DNA from: Phoenix dactylifera
Taxonomy: Eukaryota > Streptophyta > Magnoliopsida > Arecales > Arecaceae
Direction of reading: 5' to 3'
DNA: 64,000 bases
NCBI RefSeq assembly: GCF_009389715.1
Contig: NC_052404.1
Coordinates: 2,968,738 to 3,032,737 of the forward strand
Made by a program: the position numbers and the translations under genes. The notes under the pieces were generated by a model, which searched no databases, was not told where the DNA came from, and worked only from the letters and a program-made list of their open reading frames with translations. Below, piece after piece: positions 22,799 through 33,570 of the stretch. The number at the start of each line of letters is the position of its first letter. The first letter of the stretch is position 1.

Positions 22799-25700
22799 AT
22801 GGAGCGGCTCAACTCCGATATATATGAAAAGTACAAGAATTTGAAGGTATTTTGCTGTTCATCACTGATCCCATTCTTGAGTTGCTGGAGAATATTGTGA
22901 TTTGGTTGTTGTGTTTATGATTTGATCTCGATGTGTTCAGAAGAGGAAGTTATTTGATGAGGAGTGCAGCCGTAAAAGAGATTCCGATATAAGGAACTAT
23001 CAATCAGGTATTTTTCCCTCCCTAACCCCACAATTCCACTAATTCGGATATAGACCTTGCTGAAAGATTTCGTTTTTACCTATGATATTTTGTGGCTTGT
23101 AAGAACGTTTTATCTCCTTTTTTTAATTAAAAAAATACACTCGATTTCTAAATAGCAAAACGTTACATACTAGTTCAATGCCTGATACTGAAATCTATTG
23201 CAGCTACGGAGGATTTGATAGAAGTATTGAAGAATCAAAATGACCAACTGCATGCAGAAATGTATGACTTGATGGATTGACAGCTTCTATATGCTTAGCT
23301 GAATGTTAACTGTGGATGTATTCTTGAAATACTAAAGTATGTGTACTCTGTTGCAGATCTTCTATGCATGAGCAATTTGCTGAGTGCGAAAAGCTGCTTC
23401 TTGAAGAGGGCCAGAAGAGTGAGGAATAAGGTTCGCTGTACCGGTCGGTACCAGTCGGTACCGAGCGTACCGTACCCGTACCGATGAGTACCGGTATCGG
23501 TACACCAATGTCGGTACGGTCGGTACCGAACGTACGGTATCGTACCGACATTCGGTACGTCTATACTAATGCGGCACCGGTACGGGGTTCGGTACCGGTA
23601 CGGCGAACCTTGGTGAGGAACAAGTGCCCTTTTCTGTGTTTGTGATTTTTTGCTTGCATTTTAGATTGTACTTGAATTAGTGTTTATAAGGTGAATGAAT
23701 CTTTTTTTCTTACCATGTTCCTAGGAATGATGCAGGTTTCTAGTGAATCAAAATGCAAAAAAGAGATTCTTCATCTATAACAGGACCCATGTTCAATACT
23801 TATCCAGATATTTTCTTTCTTTATGGGCAAGATATCTAGTGAAATATAGTTATAGCCCAGGATGTGCGTATGTCTTGTTCATAGAATCTCATTTCCGTGC
23901 TTCTCTAGTTAAGTATTTATTTTTCTTGACAGCAAAAGAGCTCTCTAATGAAGTTGGGAGGCTTCAGAATCTTTTGTCGCAGAAGAATGATGTTAATGAC
24001 ATTGCACTGCTGAGGTCTCCTAAAACAAATCATAGAGTCCGATCAAGAGAGAAATTCAGAACTCCACCAAAAAAGAAACAAAACTCATGCACCAAGGAAA
24101 GCAGAATCCAAGATGAAGAGGCAGCTATTGTTCCTTATGGTAGTTGTCAAGAGGAGCAGATTGTGGTAAGAGAGCAGTGTTCATGCAACAGCATATTATC
24201 TGGTAATGTTTTTGAAATATACTGCAGACACGTTTAAATTAATCATCAAAATTGCTGGCATCTTGGTTTTGATTTTGACCCTGGTCATGGAGGTTTTCAG
24301 CCAGAGTGCTGCAGAAGATACTTGGCCTGCTCAGGTATGTCTGATTTACTGAAACTCGTAGTAGTCCTCTATGGCCTTCTGCAAAATTTGAACTTTTGTA
24401 TTCTATTATATCTAGGAGATGCAGCAGGAAAAAGGTCAGAACGATTGTGTGTTTCAGACTCTTGTTGAGTTCTTAGTTGGCATGGAATTTTCCATAGACA
24501 GTCAAACCAAAGGGCTAACATGTTCAGTTGTTCACCAAATTACTGGTAATGGTTCAATACTGAGTCGTATAATCAATTTTTTTTGCTCCCTGTAAATCAC
24601 AGATTTATTAATTTTACATAACATTGGTTTTTGCCATTGCATTGTGATTTCAATTCATCCATCATTGTTTCTATATGCTTCAAAAGATATGCTTGCTTTA
24701 TTGTTTTGCTTATCTCTACTAATTTATGCTTCAAAGATGAATGATTTACATTTTGTTTTGACATGTGCTCCAAATTTTTCGAACAATAATAGTGGAAGTG
24801 CCACCTACTGGGGTTGAACCTGAACCCTTTCCCCAACACAAGCATCATGGGGTGAGGCACTTGCGTGGAACCTCATCTATATCTGTTCTAGAGTAGCACC
24901 TCAATAACTATCCGTTCGCATTACTATTTCTCCATTAAAAGTAATTTTCTTGATTTGATTCCCCACTTCCAGTTTCTTAAGTCAGATTATAATGTACAAT
25001 AACTATAACCTGAGAACTACACATGCAAAATATAATATAATTGGGGTATTGCCCCACATGAGTGTGTTCTACACACGCTCGTGCGCAGACACACACTGTT
25101 TCTATGTATGCATGCTTGTATTTACATGTTCCCACTGGCAATTTGTTATATATCTGTGTATCTCTTTATGTAGTTAAGTATGTAGATTTAATGGAAGGCA
25201 ACAGGGAAATATCATACTAGGCTACTAGCTGTCAGTTCCAAACTGTTTTTGATTTTCAGTTGGCATAAGCTTTTCCATGCATAGTCAATTGAAAGGCTAT
25301 GTCTTTTAGTTGTTCACCAAATGTATGGTAATTGTGTAACGGTATAATAATGAGTTCTTTTGGTACCTGCAAATAACTAAACTGCTAATTCTATGTACTG
25401 CTTGATTTTGCTAGTTGTTGTTGTTATTAGTTCATCCATTCTTCCTGTTCATTATCTGCTAATCAGATGCATTTGCTTTATGCCATCACCTCTGTTCTAG
25501 CCTCTGTTGCAATTGCAAAGGTGTGTGTTTTGTAATAACGAGTTATTTTGGTATCTACAAATAACTGAAGTTCTAATTTTATATGCTGCTTGATTTTGCT
25601 CATTCATACTTGTTGGTTATAGTTGTGTTTGCTTTACACCATTAAAGTTCTTTTCTAGCCTCTGTTGCAAAGATGCATGTTTTGCATTTTAATTGAGACC

Positions 25701-28700
25701 CATATTCATCTATCTTCATTGCACAAAACCATTCTCAACATACATGATTACACATCTTTTCTTGTTTAATATATCTCCATCAGGAAGTAATTCTCCTCAC
25801 TTGAACCCATGTTCCACACTTTGTCATGTTAGAATTTAGATAACAACTGTCTATTCCCTTCCCCCGCCCATAGGAGACCATATTTAACTTGAGAAGAGTA
25901 AATATGAAAAGAATACCCCATAAGGAGGATGTAAGTTGAATATATATAGTGTGCTGTGTGAACCCCCTCTTTCATGAAAGTTCAACATCCATTCACTCTC
26001 TTTTCTATGTAATAGTATGAATTCATCCTGAAATTTCTCAAATTTTTTATCACAAATGTCTAATCAAAACCTTGCATTCCAACCGGAGAGGTTATTTTCA
26101 TCATTTGCTTTATCTCTAATATGACAGAAGCACCGACCTCATTTTTCCTCCCTACTAAGACATGACAAGGTTCGATTTAAATTGCTCTCAACTTGGTTTC
26201 AGCATGAATTGCCGATTCCAAAAAGTTGCTGAACTTACTTTGGCTGGGGGTGGGCCAAAGTACCCCTACCTAGAGACAGCTGAAGGAAGTGGACTCCTGC
26301 ACTTCTGAGCTTCTTCCAACCAAAAAAAACCTATATTGAATGGACGTGTGAATTTCCTTAATTCAGCTCAGTCTTTATACCTTAGTATATTTGATCTCAC
26401 AGGTTGAATTCAACAGTTAAACATTAAAGTAGATTAGGTTTGTATCATTTGCTGTGCTAACCTGAAACAACCTGTTTGAACATCTAATTGTGGTGAATGA
26501 CCCTGAGAGGGTGCGCTGGTGATACAAAAGGACCAAATAAGTCATTTAGTTTGAACAGGGTTGTAATTACAAATGCCTTTCCTGCAGTGTTTTGGAAGAT
26601 GCAAGAGAAACTTATGACTGGTTAGTTTTGAGTAACGCTAAAATGAAACCAAATCCAATCTTGGGACTTTTGCGTATTTTTGGCTGATTTCAATCAAATT
26701 AGGCCAAAGTGATGTACACAAGGCCTTTTATCTTTTAATATCAAGAGGAAGAGATTTGCTTCTGGGTGATAGAGGAGCATTTGGGAAGCATTTTTGCATA
26801 ATTAAATTCATTAGTCTTATGAGTTCTGAGAGGATATTGAAGCATTTTTGCATAATTAAATTCATTAGCATTTTTGCATAATTAAATTCATTAGTCTAAG
26901 AAAGAGAAGTTTACAACCATTCCATTTCTTCAGCAGTCAAGTGTGTAAAGCTGTCCTAAATTTCTTGGAGTTACCAAATCTGGAGAATAAGCTATTGTTC
27001 AGAAAATAGAAAATCGAAGTTTATTGTTATTTTATTTTTTTATTATGAAAAAGAATTCAAACACGAAGTTCTTATGTTTCGAGATTGTACAAAAGTATGA
27101 TGTTAATGTGTCGCTTGAAATCCCCAATTTTTTGAATAAATATTTAAAAAAAAAATACTTGTCTTAAAGCTATTTCTAGTTTTTGAGGATGATAAGAAAA
27201 CTAGGGTTAGGTTTGAAGATGACTTTTCGTTTTTGAGACCAAACAAGTTCTTGAAAATGACTATTTGTTTTTGCTACGAAACAAGTTCTGCCTACTAGTG
27301 AAGCAATTTCTACAGCAACACTGTTAATTATCTATATCTTAGTGATTTTGTGAGTTGATATTTGATACTTAAGACCTTATTGTATTATCGTTCTGTTTGA
27401 TTGATATTCATGACTATCACTTGAGATAATACATGTGTATGACCTGGATCTTTTGACTATTTTATTTGTAATTGAGAGATATGCATTACTCTAATATAAT
27501 TTCTTGCTTTTTTTCATTTAAATGTTTCTTTTGATTTTCTATGGTCTGTTTTGGCATTTCACAGTTCAGATAAAAACAATTAACTGTGTCTGAACAACAC
27601 ATTTACTTTAGAATGTGTCTGATATGTCATCAGAATGCGGATGTCCATCTGTTAGTTCTAGAAAGGAACCAACAGAAGTGTCCAAAACTGAAGAAACTAC
27701 CCAGAAGTGGAAACCAAAACTGAAGATGCATCCATTTGTTAGCTTTAGAAAGGAACCAACAGAAGTGGACACCAAGACTAGAAAGGAACCAACAGAATTG
27801 GGAACCAGAACTGATGAAACTACCGAAACTCAGAAGTGGAAACCAAAACTGAAGAAACTACTGAAACATCTCAGTCCAGGCTTGTATTGAAACCATGTTC
27901 TCAAATCTTGCTGCAAAATTCACTTTCATAATACTATAGCAGGCAGAGATGGCATGTCCCAACTTTTGTCCCTTGTAGCTTCATTAGGGGACTAAATGTT
28001 TTCAAGTTGTGATTTCATCTGAGCTGTTCAGCTTCCTTTAATTGTTATGGCACAAAATCATGGACTTTCTCAAGTAAGGCAGACTAATTGAATTTATAGT
28101 GTGTGAGAGCTTACCTTTGTTATCCTCAAATGCTATTGGACCATGAACTCTGGTTGGCACTTGTTTTGGCTTGTGTAAGAGCTCATTATTGTTTTCTGAC
28201 TGTAAAGATGACTTATAGGAATTGTATAACTTCATATCTTGCTGCAAAATTCACATTCATAATAACTAAGGTAGGCAGAGATGGCATATCCTAGCTTTTA
28301 TCCCTTATAGCTTCATTAAGGGGCTAAATGTTGCGAGTTGTGATTTCATCTGAGCTGTTCAGCTTCTTTTTATTGCTATGGCCTGAAATCATGGACTTTC
28401 TCAACAGAGGAAAACTAATTGAATTTACTGCCATTCGCTATTTTCTTCATGTGACATGCTTCAGTACTGTGTGAGAGCTTACCTTTGTTACCCTCAAATC
28501 CTATTGGACCATGAACTATGGTTAGCACTCGTTTTGGCATGTGTAAGAGCTCATTATTGTTTTCTGACTGTAAAGATGACCTATAGGAATTGTATAACTA
28601 GTTCTCTCCCTATTGACCTATTTTAATCTTCAATTTATGTTGAACCAGACCTTGCACAGACAATTTATTATTTTACCAACCTTTCTTTGTGGTAGATTGA

Positions 28701-29456
28701 GGGGTAGAGAAGCTCTAGTCCAGGGAAAAGGTTAAGCCAGAGATGCTAAATAGAGAGTTCTATATGCATTGAGGTTTTTATCTTTTCACAGGTTGCCTAT
28801 GCAACATATTTAAGCTCGCCAATCATGGCTACTAGAATGTGGAGCATAAGTTCAGCAAATTCTGTTGCATTTATTGGTACGCTCATCTACCGTGCTTTGT
28901 CTTATTAGTTGTCAAAATGAACTGAAAGTAAACAGAGTATCCTGATACCATCAGGAAGGAGCCTGGACTGAATATGTTATCTTACCCTTACATGACATAT
29001 TGAGTAGCTATAACCAGTGTTTTACCCACTTGTGCTACCAGACTTGGATGACCATGCTAGTTGCCTTGTCTCAATGTTTTAGTGATCTTTATGTACATTA
29101 ATTTTTATAATTAGAAAAAAAATAAAAACAAAAATGGAATAGCTATAGAACATGTTGGTTAGCTGGTTTATTTGATTTCATTCTTAAATTTGACTTAATT
29201 ATGCCTGTCTAAATATGGGTAATTATGCCAGTATTGTGTTCATCTTATTAATTGGAATGATTTACTCGCAGGCTATGCTTTCAGCCTAACATGGATAAGA
29301 CATGAAGATCGAGAAGGTGAGCTGATGTACCATGTTTCTTCACTGGGGACGCTAAAGGGAATAGCTCTAGATTGGATGAAGGAAGATATGATTTTCAGCA
29401 TGACCATGTTTCCTATCTTCTTTGAAAGAATATCAAGAGTCATCGGTCAACATTGA
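22799..29456 (+). CDS. TTN9: TITAN9-like coiled-coil protein
   Basis: The eight exons are 22799-22846, 22941-23007, 23204-23261, 23357-23418, 23933-24165, 24301-24334, 24435-24545 and 29272-29456. They total 798 bp (265 aa plus stop), all in phase. The N-terminal half is a charged coiled coil (EKYKNLKKRKL, then EDLIEVLKNQNDQLHAE, then KELSNEVGRLQNLL). The C-terminal half has the family signatures PECCRR, DCVFQTLVEFLVGM, GYAFSLTW and FPIFFERISRV. Arabidopsis TTN9 is about this size and is needed for normal endosperm and embryo nuclear division; its molecular function is unknown. The exon 7 acceptor (AAAAAG at 24434) is weak; the alternative at 24415 breaks the frame. A MITE abuts the intron 4 donor. 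Intron 7 is 4.7 kb and holds duplicated copies of exon 7. Confidence 0.85.
23427..23612. mobile_element. GGTACC-rich hAT-like MITE at the TTN9 intron 4 donor
   Basis: A 186-bp element with inverted ends TAAGGTTCGCTGTACCGG and CCGGTACGGCGAACCTTG. The interior is almost entirely GGTACC/GTACCG words. It is flanked by a perfect 8-bp duplication GTGAGGAA (23419-23426 and 23613-23620). The left copy of that duplication is the splice donor of TTN9 intron 4. There is no coding capacity. Terminal sequence and duplication length match the copy at 15488. Confidence 0.88.
24546..27600 (+). repeat. TTN9 intron 7, left part: degenerate duplicates of exon 7 and flanking intron
   Basis: The block 25255-25330 (CAGTTGGCATAAGCTTTTCC, then AGTTGTTCACCAAAT, then GGTAAT) is a diverged copy of the 3' half of exon 7 with its donor. 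Downstream sequence (TTTTGGTACCTGCAAATAACT at 25358, ACTGCTTGATTTTGCT) recurs at 25545-25600. A 28-bp word containing GCATTTTTGCATAATTAAAT occurs three times at about 26788-26893. None of these copies keeps an open frame. Confidence 0.6.
27601..28620 (+). repeat. TTN9 intron 7, right part: KEPTE-repeat open frame and ~330-bp tandem duplication
   Basis: From 27624 an open frame of about 88 codons has three internal repeats encoding RKEPTE and two encoding QKWKPKLK. It ends TGA at 27888-27890. It does not join exon 7 in phase (a stop follows at once) and matches nothing I know. Just after it, 27905-28230 is tandemly duplicated at 28231-28605, sharing TCTTGCTGCAAAATTCAC, GGCAGAGATGGCAT, GAGCTGTTCAGCTTC and TGACTGTAAAGATGAC. 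Confidence 0.55.
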
Positions 29457-30830
29457 TTGAAGTTTAATCCATCGTTGCCTCTGTGAGCCATGATTACTGT
29501 GAAACTTGTTACTCCAAAATACTGTAGCGAATCTGATGTCTCATGCTTTGATTTTAAGCGTTGCTTGCACTATTTCTATACTTGTTGCTTCTTTTTTGCT
29601 TTGCTTGCTCGACGTTGTCTCCAAATTATTGACAGCCAGAGAAAGTCTATTTGCAGACTGGAGCCAATCAGAGCCTAACCCATATTCTTTGCCGGCGTAT
29701 TAAGCCGAGCAAATTTAATATAACCCTTTCATTGAGAAATCAATGCTCACAATCAAGCCAAGTAAAATGTTGCTCCAAGTCAACTGTAACAAACCTAATT
29801 TGAGAGGAAAATTTTGGGTGTAGGTTTCGGTGGCCAGATTTATTTAGTTTTATTGTTGAGTATTTATTTTAAAAGATAATAGGTTTTGAAACACAATTGT
29901 TATAAATGTATGGAAACATTTGTTTAATGGTTGGTCTATTCTTTTTCACCTCCTATTTGCATGTAATCCTGTCTCCGCTCCTGTATAGGCATTTGGTCAG
30001 TTCATGTAAACTGTAAAACATAATAAATTATAAAAATTTGAACTTAAGCAAGAGTAGAGAGAGAGCATGAAAGAGAGATAAGCTCATGGAGAAACCCAAG
30101 CATTGTTTGAAACTAGGCAATATCACTTAAAGAGTATTCGATTTGACAAAATTCCTAGTTGGATTGCTTTTGAAATCACTTAATTTGAGGGAATGATCCA
30201 TGAAAAAATCTCATCGATCCAATTCTCAGCTGAGTTTTTGGATGGATTGGAGGTGTGCTTCGGACCCATAAAAGCTGCATAGTTTTTTTTTTTTTTTTTT
30301 TTTTTTTTGTCAAAAGGCATAATTGATATCCTATGGAAACCCAGATCTGAAACAGACATCTGAAAAGTCCAATTCAGTTAAAAAAAAAAAGCCATCCTCT
30401 TTGAATTTCTTATATAATTTTCTTCTATCGTTGGATTTATATAATATGTAGCTGTCCGAATTTGTGTTACAATGTTGTTCCGTTGATTTCTTTGATCCAA
30501 GACATCACTCAGAAGTCAGAGTGCATATGCTCTGATGAGATTAATAGATAAATCGTGGGCTTTTAAGGTAGCAAAAGGAAGCCCAAATGCCCTGTACGAG
30601 TCCCATTCATGGGTTGCATAGAGTAGAAATAGAGAAATTTTGCACATTAATCTTTTTATGAAATCTCAAAGACTAATTTTTCAAATATCTCCACTTATCA
30701 CCTATATCATGTAATCCCAATTTTTTCCAACCAAACAAAGTACTGCATTTTCCAGTCACTAAAATTTTAATTTTTATTTTTTGAAATCAACAGTCGAAAC
30801 CTCGCATCTGTACGACCCCGGCTTGCAATG
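29457..30830. other. Intergenic region between TTN9 and UBC19/20
   Basis: About 1.4 kb without a supported gene. A poly-T run of about 27 bases lies at about 30282-30308. The short open frames after 29490 overlap the TTN9 3' flank and show no domain. Confidence 0.6.
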
Positions 30831-30837
30831 CATAAAC

Positions 30838-30848
30838 TAGCCGTTAGG
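30838..30848 (-). promoter_or_regulatory. Mitosis-specific activator (MSA) element
   Basis: Read on the minus strand the sequence is CCTAACGGCTA, a perfect match to the plant MSA consensus YCYAACGGYYA bound by MYB3R factors in G2/M genes. It lies 335 bp before the UBC ATG. Confidence 0.6.
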
Positions 30849-30867
30849 GAACGCAGCGTGGCTCCCA

Positions 30868-30876
30868 CCAACGGTC
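30868..30876 (+). promoter_or_regulatory. Second MSA-like core
   Basis: CCAACGGTC on the plus strand keeps the AACGG core with matching inner flanks but misses the two outermost consensus bases. It is 20 bp from the perfect MSA element. Confidence 0.45.
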
Positions 30877-31182
30877 GAAAAATTTCAAATCTCCGGAAAA
30901 ACGACGGAAGGTTCATTGCATCCTATGGCCGAGACGCTTTTAAGAGGCCTCTTAGAGGAGCCCCTTCTCCATTCTGACTCGTTTCTTCTCTTCTATCGGC
31001 TCTCTCATTCTCTCTTTTGCGGTCCTCTGGAGAAAGTAGAAGAAGAAGAAGAGATAGGCCCCAAATTGGTCTCTTCTTCTTCCTTAAGACAACCAAAACC
31101 CAGCCTCTCTCTCTCTCGCGGTAATTCTTCCTCTTGTGGATAGGAGGTATCTCAGCTCTGAAACAGGCGGAGGCGAGCAAAG

Positions 31183-31919
31183 ATGCCGAGGGAGAACCAA
31201 GATAACATCCCCAACACTCCTGCTGCAATGGCTCCTCCAACAGCCGCTGCCGCTGCCAAACAGCCTCTGCCCGTTGCAAAGGGCCCTGATGGCCAGTCTG
31301 TCTTGAGGAGGTCTTCATCTCTTCTCCTTGTCCCGTCTAAAATGTTTTTGATCTTTCTTCTTGTTTCTTTTTTATAATATAGTTCTTTTCTGTCCAGAAC
31401 TCTTGAAGGGACTTTTCTTTCGTTCTTTCTTTTTTTTCATTATGGTTTTCTTTTGTTTTAATGGATGTAGGGGCTTTCTGTCCCTTTATTTGAAGGAAAC
31501 GAAGTTTTTTTATATATATGTATGTATGGATTTTGGATGCTTGCTGAATTTTTACAGGCCCTTTTAGTTTTTTTTTTTCTTTTCATTTTCTTTGCTTAAT
31601 CTTGCATGGATATCTGGTTTTGTATCTTTATCTTTTAGAAAATTTCATGAACTGATTCCCTCAAGAAGAATTTTATTAGATCCATCGGTAATTCTTTCTT
31701 GTTTATGGTTCCTGAAGAAGAATTTATCCTAGGACCCCTCTCAGTCTTGAGGTCGTGGATGGAAGGGTTTCTAGACCAATTCTTGCTGGAAATCTGATAT
31801 GGTTCTTCTTGATTAGATCTTTTATACTTTTTATCCCAACTAATCTAATCCTGTTTAAAATAGTTAATTCTATCGAACTTTTCTGAAACACTCTAGTCTT
31901 GGGTCTGTTAATGATTTTG

Positions 31920-31954
<35 letters not shown>

Positions 31955-33008
31955 ACACTTGTTTCCACTCTTTTAAATTGAGATGATCATGTGTTATTTT
32001 TTCACTGCACTTAAATAAGTTTTTTCATGTATCTTTCTCGAGAGAAAATAAGTTTTCATGTTTCATCTACTCCTTCCCGTTCTGTTATCTTCTATCTATT
32101 TTACACTTACATTTTTCTGCTGTTTAATTTGTGCAAACAGGCTGCAGTCAGAACTGATGGCTTTAATGGTAAGAATATCCAAACAGATTATAGTTTAGTT
32201 AGTGCTCTGCTCAGAATTCTCTTGCGTTACTTGTCGATCTCTTCAACCTGGTATATTTGATGTCTTATATAATAATGATCCCATTGCCTCCTTGGTCTTC
32301 AGATGTGTGGAGATCCTGGGATATCAGCTTTTCCAGAGGGAGATAACATCTTCTGCTGGAAAGGAACCATCACTGGGGGCAAAGACACTGTCTATGAGGG
32401 AATGGTCTACAAGCTCTCCCTCTCCTTCCCTAATGATTATCCTTTCAAGCCTCCAAAGGTGAAGTTTGAAAATGTCTGCTTCCACCCCAATGTCGATCTC
32501 AATGGAGGCATCTGTTTGGATATTCTTCAGGTATATATAGAATCTTCTTGCATTTCATCACTCTTATCTTCAATGATTCTTTACTTGGAACATGATCTAC
32601 TACTCATTTTTTTATATCTGCCAAGAAGTTACTAACTTGAGCTCTGATATTCATGGGCCTTTCAGGATAAATGGTCATCTGCATATGATGTGAGAACCAT
32701 ACTGCTCTCAATTCAGAGTCTTTTGGGAGGTAATATTGATTTCTTAAGCGATTAATTTCTCTTCAAGCATCTGTTAATAGGCTTAAAAGCTATGTGGTTT
32801 TATGATGCTTATGTGGTGACAATGATTTCAGAACCAAACAATGAGTCTCCTCTCAACCCTCAAGCTGCAGCACTTTGGAACAATCAAGAGGGTGTGTATG
32901 ATGTGATCTTAGAAAGCAAAATGTCTGAAAAACAAATTTCTAATGCTTCCCTATTTCTTTCATGCAGAGTTCAGGAAAATTGTGGAGAAGACTTACAAGC
33001 CTGCCTAG
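31183..33008 (+). CDS. UBC20: Ubiquitin-conjugating enzyme E2, UBC19/UBC20 (E2-C) type
   Basis: The six exons are 31183-31310, 32141-32168, 32303-32530, 32666-32729, 32832-32891 and 32968-33008. They total 549 bp, giving 182 aa. An N-terminal alanine/proline-rich extension (residues 1-40, [13 protein letters not shown]) precedes the UBC fold: LQSELMALM helix, [29 protein letters not shown], and the active-site segment [15 protein letters not shown], where the cysteine accepts ubiquitin. It then runs [24 protein letters not shown] and ends KTYKPA. This extension plus sequence is the UBE2C-like class that works with the anaphase-promoting complex. Arabidopsis has two such genes, UBC19 and UBC20, and I cannot say which is the orthologue. 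Paired MSA elements upstream fit G2/M expression. Confidence 0.95.
31920..31951. repeat. (CT)n microsatellite in UBC intron 1
   Basis: Pure CT run within the 830-bp first intron. Confidence 0.9.
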
Positions 33009-33570
33009 CTCGAATGGTTCTGTGAATTGGTATCACAGACATCATCACCTATAAAGGAAGGAGAGATGCGCATTGTTGTGTTCTTCAATTTTCTGTTGTT
33101 AATCTTCTTTCTTTTTTTCCCATTTTCCCATGGAGCTTTTTTTTAAGCTCAAACTAGTAAACTTCATATTAAGATTTATAGCTTAAATAACCATTGCTGA
33201 TTTTTTTTTTCATTTGTTATTGTTGTAAATTGAAATGAATCCTATGACATGAATCGCCTATATGGATTTTGTCAAAATGAATCGTATGAATTCCTTCTGG
33301 CATGGAGTGTCTGTCTCATGGGTCTGACTAGACTCACTCATAATAAACCTTTTGCTAAAAAGCAATTGAATTGACTAAGATCTCTCAATATTGTCCAATA
33401 ACGACCTTGCACATCTTGTTCTGTGCTTCATCTGAAATTCGTAACAGATGTAGAAGGAAAAGACTTGTTTTATTGCTCAGATCTTGTTGTCAGATAGAAA
33501 GGGTCCTAACCAGCTGAGCTAATAGCTGTTGGTGATCGAAGTATAACATTAGTAGTTTGAGAAGCTAGTT
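33009..33570. other. UBC 3'UTR and flank
   Basis: T-rich 3'UTR-like sequence. No further gene is seen. Confidence 0.6.

Noticed and set aside
23743..23932. Open frame upstream of TTN9 exon 5 starting MNQNAKK
   Set aside because: It is intron 4 sequence that happens to be open into exon 5; exon 4 to exon 5 splicing is in phase and matches the family.
28790..28885. Exon-like segment between TTTTCACAG and ATTG/GTACGC in TTN9 intron 7
   Set aside because: Joined in phase to exon 7 it meets TAG after about 15 codons, and exon 7 joins exon 8 perfectly without it.
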